A stretch of DNA of 64,000 nucleotides from Sarcomyxa edulis (taxonomy: Eukaryota > Basidiomycota > Agaricomycetes > Agaricales > Mycenaceae), in contig QUOL01000009.1 of the NCBI GenBank assembly GCA_009761415.1, positions 186,001-250,000 of the forward strand, read 5' to 3'. Positions 22,970 through 32,084 of the stretch are shown piece by piece (within the stretch, counting starts at the first letter, position 1; each line of letters begins with the position of its first letter). The position numbers and the translations under genes are program-made. The notes beneath the pieces are model-generated. The model ran no database searches. It was not told the origin of the DNA and saw nothing but the letters and a program-made list of their open reading frames with translations.

Positions 22970-24130
22970 ATGACATCGACATCAGCACCAACCCGACCCG
23001 TCGTCTTCATGGACATCAATATTGGGGAAACACCGGCTGGTCGATTGAAGATGGAGCTTTTTAGCGACATCGTGCCCAAGTCAGTACCGGAATGCATGGC
23101 TACTTTGACTCGACGATATAATTGTGATGCACAGGACAGCAGAGAACTTTAGACAATTATGTACAGGGGAATTCAGGCATGTCCAACTCTAGAAAACCAT
23201 CCAAATCTCTCGCTCTTCACTTACAACTTCAGAATACTGGCAGAGTCAACTCACGACCACAAGGATACAAAAATGCTACATTCCACAGGTACTTCTAGTC
23301 GGCGCAGATGCTCTTATAGTTGCTGACATGACATACGCATGCGTTCTTCAACAGAGTGTGAGTCTTGGTTCAATTAACGATAGTCTTAATTGTTTATCAC
23401 AATGCCAGTGTGCCAAATTTCATGTGTCAAGGTACGCATTTTGTCTATTCAACCCTTTCCATTGGTTGGCTTGCGACTTTGAGTTTTTACTGATTATTTC
23501 TATGGGGGAACGAATGATCAGGTGGCGATTTCTTGAAAGGAGACGGAACAGGATCGTTCTCGATATACGGAGATAAATTTCCTGTGCGTTCTTCTGCTGT
23601 GGTCGTCTCGTTTTCGTCAAAAACGAATGCGAATGCTCGATACATTGATCTTTACACGCCAAAATTTCAATTCAGGACGAGAATTTCCAAGAAAAGCATG
23701 TTGGACCAGGATTACTCTCAATGGTGAGGTTTCGCCTTCGCAGCAAGTTCCCACATCTGATTTAATCATTGACTTCAACCCAGGCCAACTCCGGCCCAAA
23801 CACGAATGGATGTCAAGTGAGCTTGCTTTCGACCATACCTCTTCGTTCGCCGATCTCAATCTCAATCTCATCCCTGAACTCTCTACTTTTCAGTTCTTCA
23901 TTACCACCTCAAAATGCGACTTTCTAGACGGCAAACACGTCGTCTTCGGCAAAGTCATCGACGGAATGCTCACACTACGAAAAATCGAAAACGTACCGAC
24001 CGGTCCGAATAATAGACCCAAGTTAGTTGTGAAGATAACAGGTACGTTCGTTCAGGACGCGACTCTCCCAGACTCATGCTGAACAAATGCATTTATTTTC
24101 TTTGTCCGTGTAGAATGCGGGGAGATGTAG
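22970..24130 (+). CDS. Spliceosomal peptidyl-prolyl isomerase, PPIH-type cyclophilin
   Basis: Cyclophilin that in other eukaryotes binds the U4/U6 snRNP proteins and isomerises Xaa-Pro bonds. Ten exons: 22970-23079, 23135-23176, 23244-23288, 23355-23357, 23409-23431, 23522-23583, 23676-23723, 23784-23816, 23894-24041 and 24114-24130. They give 176 aa, one less than human PPIH. Landmarks are [98 protein letters not shown] and [11 protein letters not shown], ending ECGEM. Catalytic Arg (FHR), Phe and the FFIT region are conserved. Exon 4 is only 3 nt (AGT) and is needed to keep the catalytic Arg and the following Val. Intron 2 (23177-23243) appears to begin GC. An alternative border (GT at 23180) would add three residues before VNSRPQGYK. 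Confidence 0.93.
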
Positions 24131-24314
24131 GCAAAATGAGTACTGGTGTTATTACGAGATACGAGATACGGGATATACACATGCGCAAAATATTGTAGTC
24201 CTTTGGTGCTTTCCAATCTAGCGGTAGTTACAAGGGACGGCCCTTGGTATTATGATTATTGTACAATGTTATGTTTCTCTTCTGTAAGTATTGCGTCCTG
24301 CTGTTGGTGTGCGG

Positions 24315-27300
24315 TCACAGGACACTAGGCAAGGAATCTAAATCGCCGATGAGTGACGTACCGTCGAGCGGGCGGGACCATTTGTCTAAAATAACGATGG
24401 TCAGTACATCTACAGCACTGGGGAATTCGGGAAGACCGACCAGGACAAGCGAGGAAATATCCTTCTAGAGCACTGACGAGACGTTCTTGGTACTCCGCTG
24501 GCGGAATGACAGTCACTTCCTTGCCGGAATTGAGTCCTTGCTTGGCTTTGTATTCTAGAGTCTTCGCAAAGGTATAACTCCCTGTAAATATTAAAATAAG
24601 GGTGCGAATACGTCAATATTAAACAACACTCTAAAGTCCGGCTATAGCATTATTAACGCACCTATGGTATCTACAAGACCACAAACGATCTGCTTGCATT
24701 CTTCGTCAACGCCGAGAAGCAGACTATGATGATGAGCGGGTAAGTAGTAGCAGAATGAAATAATAGGAAGGAAGACACACGAATAGTCCATGATGTTGCT
24801 CTTGGCGAGAAAATCGGCATCGCTCTTGATCGCTTCTCGGAGGACGATCTTTGAATGCGGACGCACTAGAGTCACTGCTCGTTGTTGACCTAACGAAAGA
24901 AGGTAATACTTAGTAGCGAGAGTGTAACGAAACGAAATCCAAAACTTACCCTCGATCCATTCCCCGTCAAACAGGGTTTTTGACTGCTGTGTACTCGCGG
25001 TATTCCCTGCTTTCACTTTGCGTCCTTGGATGCCCTTCAAATCGAAAGTCTTTACGATTTTCTGATTGTAAAAGAGATTCTCCATGACAAGCAGATCTGC
25101 TTTAGATTGAACAGTGCCAGTTTCCAAGTTCCTGATCTCGATGGTGTAGAAGCCAATCAACTTCGCAAGTACAGTGGCTTTATTTGCGGTTGCGTCCATG
25201 TACCGGAAATACTGCGGCGCAAGCTCTATCAGAACTTGACTATGAAGGAGAACGTGATCAGGCAACGTTCTCGAGGAGTTCATATCAGAAAAACCTACAG
25301 ATCAGCCACATTCCATGCATTGACAAGTGTCTTGATGATAAATCGATCGTCCCATGTCTTCCTAAAGTTCGATTTACTTTTACCACCTTCCGCTGCCCAA
25401 TTCGCACTACGGGACAAGCTTTTTATAAAAGCATCATCAGGTATACCGCACCGGGACCGGAGCGAATCAAACTGCTTGGCGTAATAGACCGTGCAACTAA
25501 ACTTGAGTCTTTTGCCTATTGTCCAATCATATTTGATATGAGGACGTTCGTCTATATTCTGGGCATCAGCAGAAAGCAAGCCGTGCCGGTTCTTCGAAGA
25601 AGGCGAAGGAGAGCGTGTGCCTTCGGGGGCATTGAGCATGAAGCGCATCGCGTGGGTGAGGCCATTGGTCAAAGTACTTGCAAAGGAAGAAGCAGTAGCA
25701 TTGGACGGCGTGGAAGATGGTCGACTCTCAACAGAATCTATTCGATTCAGCTTCAACGTATCCTTCGGCGGCGGTGGAGGAGGAAGGGTCAATTGAATAG
25801 CATTTCCATGGTCTGGTCCTATGGTACTATCGCTTTCCACAGACAGGACGGAAGAGCCCATTCCACGACGAACGTGAGTTTCGCCGTGCCCAGAACTGGA
25901 GCTATAACTTCCAGACATGGAAGAACTTGAACGAGGAGGTTCCAACCCAACAGAATCGATGTCATGCAATATTTTCCCCGCTGTATCAACAGATTCTGGG
26001 ATGCCAGTGACCTCACCATCCGCAGCTTGCATACTGACTTTTACATCGGGTTTAGCCCAAGCTGAAGGAGGTACACCACTGGCAGATCGTGCTGCCGAGG
26101 CTCCTAAACTATTAAATCGCGACGAAGGACTGTTAGTACCATCGAGAGGGGATGGCTGTCGCAGCACGTCGCGGATAGATAAGAGTGATGTCGGATCTCG
26201 AGGATGTTCTTTGCGAGAAACAACGGCAGAATATGCTTCCGGCTCGTACCACACGACGTCTTCTTTGTCTGGATCCGGTTGCCCTTGAGCAGAAGAAAAC
26301 AGCCTATACCCATTGGCCGCGGCGAAAAAAGAAGATGGAGTAAGAATGCTGGACGTAGGTGGTGCGGCACTATGAGAAGAAGTGGTTCGTGCAGCTACTA
26401 GGTTTATCAATTCACGACGATAGTCTGAAGACCTGAAACAGAAGCGTTGGTACAAAGAGCTAAGTGCATGGAGACATAGCGTACCCAAGGGTAAATGCAA
26501 TGATGCTGCCCCAATCATCCTCCCGAACGAGGACATTTCCACCTGGAATCGCATGACAACCTTTACCCCACCATTGTGGTTCTGGCAAATCTAATTTGTC
26601 GATTACGTGGGCTTTCACCATGGCTGGAAGATGCTTATTTTGCCAGGCCATGAGACGCTTGGTTGCACCACGAGCAGACGAGATAAACGATCTCCGAACA
26701 TCGTTCAAGGATGCTTGAGGAGTGTGAGAGAGTTCAGAATACAGTGTCTGTTCAGTACGCTGGAATGAATGTCGCAAATGTGATAATAGACGCATGGGAT
26801 CCAAGTCCTTTTTGGCGGATGGTGTTGAGGACGAAGAGGAATTGGGATCAGTTAGTGGAGGGTGCACGAGTTTGATGGTTGGCGTCGAGGATGAAGTAGA
26901 GGGGGCTGGTGTGATAGGAAAATATTCTCTTGAGGGTTCCTGTGATGGTGAAGATACGGAAGGAAGACCTGTTATTGTACGTTTCTCGAATGGTGTCGGC
27001 GACTCCGTATCTTCGTACGCCTCATCTTCTGATGGTAATCGAGGCAAGGACTTGCGAAAAGCATCCAGATCGTCTCCAGTCAGTATTGCTTCCTATATCA
27101 TAGACATGAGACAGAGAAATAGATTCACGACGATTAAACGCACAAGTTTGTCGATATGATCGGATATTCCTTGCCACCATGCCTTAATCTCGCGCCTAAG
27201 GAGCTTCTTTTCCTCCTCTGCGGTGCTACTGGTATCCTCGGAACCATAACCGTCTTCATTTCTGATCGAATTTTGCGCAGACTTGTCTCCATTAGCTCGA

Positions 27301-29513
27301 CGCGTGATTTGTAACCTCGGGACACGCAATTCGAAGATATTTTTGATCTCAGAAATCGAGAACGATACTGTAGCACAGTCGTTCCTTCGACGATACGTGA
27401 AGTTTCGAACGATGTTCAACCTTGATGGTGGTAACGCTTCCGAGTTTGATACCTGTGAAGAAGGCGTCGTATGTTCACACAAAGACGGAATGATTGTGCA
27501 TATGGCCGGGGAATACACCAAAAGCTCCAGAAATTTCGCAAAGGAGAAGAGACTGTTTCTCGGGGACGGTGTTGAGATCTTTCCGTGATCTGTATAGGAC
27601 AGAGACGACGTACTATGTTCCATCGTTCATCTCTGTAGATCCCGTCTTTGCACGACATACTGAGCAGTGTTCCCAAACATGAATGATGGCGTCGTCCTTG
27701 GCTTCGAACTTGCAGTCAGGTGCAGCGCCTAGTTCCACTGTGACCACTATCCGGATACTACCATGAATGAAGCGCAGCTCATGCTTCCCACGTTTGTATT
27801 GGCACCCGAGAATATCGCAAGCTATGTCTGCACCAGAAGCTAAATCGGTTATCGTCTCCCCAAGACTCTTATCTAGCACTTGATGCTTATTATAATCCTC
27901 CCGGGAGTAGTACCGGTAAGTGATCCAGCGCTCACGGTCACATCGCGAGAAAGCTGGTTTAAGTGAATCCACGTTTTGGGAAGAGGCCGTCGTGGAGGCA
28001 CTTAGAGACGAGGACGATGGTGGATCTGAACTTGGGGGAGCAGGTACGTGCCGGGAGTACAGAACAGAGAATTCTTGTTGCTTGATGAAACCTGGAGTAC
28101 CGGACATACCTTTCCCGCCACCGTCTCGACAATCCCAGCCGAGGACGCTGACAAGCCCCGCCTTTTCGTCGCCCGTGAGACGACGCGACGGATCTCGCGT
28201 TTCCTTCGCGGCCAGTTCAGCTATCAGGTATGGAGGTGGGAAGACGACGCCAGGGGATGTGGATAATCTGTGTTTACTTTCTTCGATGCATTTGAGCGCG
28301 GTCGAGAACGGTAGCTCCGCCTCACCCTCTTTCGATGGCGTGATAGATGTTTTCAAGAAAGACGGTCGAGCGTCTGATATGAAGGAAAAAGTGCGCAAAC
28401 GACTAGTCCCATCCACAGAGGAACGGGGCCCTTGATCCGAATTGTCATCACCAGATCGAGAAGAGACGAGATCGAGGGATCCGCTTCCTCGTCCAAACGA
28501 AGGATGGGCCGACATAGACCGTTGCATGTGCTTTTTCGTGAAGAACGAGAGGATCCCAGAGGGCATGAAGGAACTGCGGTTTTTGGATTTACCTGTCGAT
28601 GCGTCCATTGAAAGAGTAGGAGGATTCGGGTAGGATGGTGATGCCCGAGGTGCGGGAGGTTTTGGAAAACGAAGGTAGACATGCGAGTTCGCTAGGAAAT
28701 GTTGCTCGAGAAGAAGAGACAGATATACGTACAGCGCTATACGAAGAGCGTTGCATAGCAGGTTGTATTGCAGAGGCGAGTTTACGCCTTTGAAAGAGAA
28801 TGTGCCTCCGACTAATCTGAGGACTCTGTCGTCATCCTCTGGTGTGAACCCTTCGACTGAAGGAAGAGGGAATGATTAGTAGCATAAAGTGCAGGGAGAT
28901 AGAGCTGCCAACCATCCCATTCGTTGAAGCCATACAAGAAAATCTGACGTATCTCTTGAGATGATTCTGGGAGCGAATAGACACCAGGAGAGAACACGCA
29001 TCCGACATTAGCTGGTACCAGACTGAACCCGCTATCTTCTGAAGGAAGCGGCATCTGGATTCCTAATGGCGCCACGCAAAGTAAGAGATGTTTCGCTGCA
29101 GGCTTCGGGGTAGGCAATGTATGTTTCGAAGCAACTTCTCGGATCTGCTGCAAGGCCAAACCTGTAGTATTAGCAGGCTCGACATGGAGTTCACTTTCGG
29201 ATGTTCCTTCAGTAGACCCTTCTGCGCGCGATTTGGGATCCTTCGTGACGACCGCCCTTGCCTTAGACCTTCTCCGGTTTCTGGCCCTCTTGATACCCGT
29301 CAACCACCCTCCTCGTGCAAAACTCTGACCCAAGTCTTCAAGCGCGCCATCAAGAGATCGTACCCAGTCCTCCCTCTCGTTCTCGGAGAAAGAATGCGAA
29401 AAGTCCTCCAAGAGTGTGTGTCGGATGAAAGTTAAAAGGTGCTCCCTTGCGTCCACGGAAAGGTTCGTGAGTCTGGGGATGGCAGGTAATGGTTTATGGC
29501 TGTTACTGGCCAT
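24315..29513 (-). CDS. Fab1/PIKfyve-like phosphatidylinositol-3-phosphate 5-kinase
   Basis: Lipid kinase expected to make PtdIns(3,5)P2 on endosome/vacuole membranes. Domains in order: an N-terminal region from MASNSHKPLPAIPRL; the Fab1 Cys-rich region with WEHCSVCRAKTGSTEMNDGT, FAKFLELLVYSPAICTIIP and LCEHTTP; a helical linker (RREIKAWWQGISDHID); and the C-terminal PIPK catalytic domain with GGKSKSNFRKTWDDRFIIK, KTFDLKGIQGRKV and NIMDYSLLLGVDEE. An intron before the end gives the family-like ending ACPDKWSRPLDG ... LPSVL. I see neither the FYVE zinc finger nor the CCT/TCP-1 domain of full-length Fab1. Coding probably extends upstream to 29561 (NYVLAGTTVRRFYTCF) after an AG at 29562-29563 and may join an exon at 30516-30893 across an inserted element. 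About a dozen introns are inferred. Confidence 0.85.
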
Positions 29514-29633
29514 GAAACAAGTATAGAATCGACGAACGGTGGTTCCAGCAAGAACGTAGTTCTATAAAAGTGAGAGGGAGGCCGTCATTAGCCTGGTATC
29601 ATGGCTGTCGAGTGACACCACGCGAGCACACTG

Positions 29634-29641
29634 CCAAATCT
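29634..29641. repeat. Left 8-bp target-site duplication (ccaaatct)
   Basis: Identical to 30508-30515 on the far side of the TIR element, as expected for an 8-bp duplication. Confidence 0.65.
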
Positions 29642-30507
29642 CTGAAAGACGGGAGTACGGGGATTTTGGCGGAATCCGCCGCGGATTTGGCGGATTGCTT
29701 CAGTGAAATTGCTTCAGTAAATTACTTCAGCACATTCCTTCAGCAAATTGCTCCAGGGAAATCGCTTCAGACACATCGCTGAAGGGATATCGCTCCAGTA
29801 AATATCTACACAAATTTGCTTGAGTATCAAGTGCTTCAATAAATGCCTACGAAAATCTGCTTAAGTATCAAGTGCTTCAGTAGATGCCTACACAAATATG
29901 CTTAAGCATGGTTGCTTCAGTAAAATTCTATAAAAATTCCATTTCAGAGATGAATCATTATTTAGACCAGATCTAGGATTAAACAGTGCGTCCTGAGTTA
30001 GGGTTAGGAGGTTAGGGTTAGAGGTTAGAGGTTAGGGTTAGGGGTTAGAGGTTTGGGTTAGCGTTGTTAGGGTTATAGGATTATATATTGTCTCGGTAAA
30101 TATGTGCTCTGTGGTATATTGGTTAGGGTTTCGGGTTAGGTATATGTCGTCGTGGCGAGGGTTAGGGTAAGGGTTCGAACCTGAGTTAGGTATCCTTTTG
30201 CGCTGGGACTACCTTTTTTTTTTTTTCTGGCTTTCAGCAGAATGGCTGAAGCGTTGAAGCCTGAAGCCATCTTGCTTCAGTGTTTTCGCTTCAGTAAAGT
30301 CTCTTGTGCAATTTGCTTCAGGACTTTTACTTCAAGACACTTGCTTCAATTTTTTGAAGTAAAATACAATATCATAGTAGAATATGTGAGAAACATATTG
30401 AGAGGCATACCACAGAATATAGTAAGATAAATTCTGCTGAAGCAAATCCGCCAAATCCGCCAAATCCGCCGCGGATCCGCCAAATCCCCCATACTCCCGT
30501 CGGTCTC
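29642..30507. mobile_element. 866-bp non-autonomous TIR element with telomere-like core
   Basis: The ends are imperfect inverted repeats of about 60-70 bp. The left end reads gacgggagtacgggg, then gattttggcgga, then ccgccgcggatttggcgga. The right end, reversed, reads gacgggagtatggggg, then gatttggcgga, then cgcggcggatttggcgga. Next to both ends lie many copies of a short motif, cttcag or its complement ctgaag (about a dozen at 29697-29940 and about ten at 30230-30440), like the subterminal transposase-binding repeats of hAT elements. An 8-bp direct repeat ccaaatct flanks the element, also fitting hAT. There is no transposase gene. The centre holds degenerate ttaggg repeats. It lies between the main body and the probable 5' exon of the Fab1-like kinase gene. 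Confidence 0.8.
29995..30180 (+). repeat. Interstitial telomere-like (TTAGGG) tract
   Basis: Repeated gttagggttagg, gaggttagggttag and aggggttagaggtt at 29995-30080, then further ttagggttt/gggttagg units at about 30121-30140 and gagggttagggtaaggg at about 30157-30177. TTAGGG is the usual fungal telomere repeat. Here it is degenerate and enclosed inside a TIR element, far from a chromosome end as judged by flanking genes. Confidence 0.85.
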
Positions 30508-30515
30508 CCAAATCT
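30508..30515. repeat. Right 8-bp target-site duplication (ccaaatct)
   Basis: Matches 29634-29641. On the minus strand it reads agatttgg and falls inside the codons for KPRFG of the putative kinase 5' exon. Confidence 0.65.
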
Positions 30516-30893
30516 GGGCTTCGTTCTTTTGCCGCCGACGCCGCTGTCCTCTTCAGAATTACCACCACGAGCACCGGAAATCGTATCTCGAGCTATACGA
30601 GCTATGAATGCAGAAAAAAAAGAGTTGAGTTTTTTGATAGATTCTGTCTTGAGCGGCGACTCGGCATCTAGTGTCTGAAGAGAGGAGAGAAATCGGCCTT
30701 TCCTGGACCTGCGCATCACACTTTGGGTTCTTCTTGGATTCTTCATCCTTGGACTCCGGTATCTTGTGGCTCTGAATGTATTTTTTGATCTCTCTAACAG
30801 TTTGGCATTGCAGGGAAATCCCTCTGTGCGACCTTGGAGTTCCTCTGGTGCTGGTGACCGGTGACTAGGAACCTCTAGCCTGTTCCACGCCAC
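30516..30893 (-). CDS. Probable 5' exon of the Fab1-like kinase, split off by the TIR element
   Basis: Open frame MAWNRLEVPSHRSP ... NSFFSAFIARIARDTISGAR ... KRTKPRFG, running into the element on the minus strand. If the element and one duplication are removed, KPRFG-S is followed by an intron (GT after the agt codon, branch-like ctaatgac, AG at 29562-29563) and in phase by NYVLAGTTVRRFYTCFMASN of the kinase. The peptide is basic, Ser-rich and has no domain I recognise. The reading upstream of 30893 stays open for some 20 codons (EKPRGGQTWKKV) without an obvious ATG, so the true start is unresolved. Confidence 0.5.
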
Positions 30894-32084
30894 CTTCTTC
30901 CAAGTCTGTCCACCACGGGGCTTCTCGTGGGTTAATCGAGTTGCCGTATAGTCTCTTGATCTCTAATGTCTCGAACCCTATTCAATTGTCTTATTCGTGA
31001 GTGTTTTTCCATTGATAGGGATTATCACTTGAGCTTCAATGCAGCACCTGACAAGTGATCATACCTCCTTCCTGCTGCCACATGTTCTGAAAGCCAGAAC
31101 GAAAGGACGATTGCTATCAGCATTTCCAGAGTATCCCGATGTCTCGAGTCTTACTTGCTACCGATTTGTGACTGAAATTGCAATGCGGCGAGGCGTAAAA
31201 CATTTGCCTATCCTCTTCTCAATAGTACGGATGTCAAGGGGCGTAGCCTGTCGGAGCGTTCAAAAATCTAGGCTTATCAGAGCTTATTGGAGGTTATTTC
31301 GGACGTTATCTTTTCTCATGTGAGCGCTCTCTATCTTCCCATTCGCCGTCAACCATTGTGATGATCGAGAATTGGACTCAGCCATATCCATCTCTCAGGC
31401 CCGTCACACGGGACTTATATATCTCTTGAAATGTAAAGGTCTTCCCGAATGATCGGCAATTACCCCGCATTTTCATGAAAATGCGGGGTAAGGACGTCTA
31501 TTTTGAGGACAGTCGTTTCGAACAATGAGTTATGTCATCAGTCTCGTTTCTGCAACTTCATCGCACGTCAGCTCGATGCATATACTCTTTCAAGGACTTG
31601 ACTGACTTCAGAATCAATCGGCTCTCTACAGGAATCGGCTTTTTCGAACAATCATAAATCTTGTTATATAATGCCCGTGAGTCAATGGGATTGTTCAGTA
31701 ATGCAGGCTTTACAGCTGACCAGTTTTCAATCTTAATCCGTGGATTTCCCTCCATCATATGTAAAACAGCGCTACTGGCTCAAGAATGTACATCGTAATC
31801 TAATTCATTATTTCCACCCCACGCTTTTCTCGTGTTGATGATGGTGCTCCTATACAGAACGTGACCGCCTTTTCTCCTCTCGTCCTGTCTTCGCAGCTAT
31901 CATCTGACACCTTCTATCCGGTTCTATTACTAGCCTAGTGTATACCGTGTCTACGGCTGCCGTACACGCTCCTTCGGAACTTCAGCCGTCCCAAGATAAA
32001 AAGCTATACTGGTTCAATGGGAGAATCAGAACTTAGGCTTCTGTCCTCTGGTTCATTCTCTTGCTTCATACGCTCCAAGAAATC
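30894..32084. other. Intergenic, apart from one palindrome
   Basis: Open frames at 31039-31323 (+) and 31558-31758 (-) have no recognisable domain. The region contains a perfect 32-bp palindrome at 31460-31491 and, from about 31960, the promoter and leader of the alcohol oxidase gene. Confidence 0.5.
31460..31491. repeat. Perfect 32-bp palindrome
   Basis: Reads ttaccccgcattttca followed by its exact reverse complement tgaaaatgcggggtaa, with no spacer. The flanking bases do not extend the symmetry. No gene overlaps it. It could be a protein-binding site or the remnant of a small inverted-repeat element. Confidence 0.9.

Noticed and set aside
29995..30180. CRISPR-like or chromosome-end reading of the TTAGGG tract
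   Set aside because: Units are degenerate telomere hexamers without spacers, enclosed by inverted repeats and flanked by genes on both sides.
30372..30893. Stand-alone 173-aa protein gene
   Set aside because: Its C-terminal third is translated TIR-element sequence (Gly/Phe repeats); the rest fits better as a displaced kinase 5' exon.
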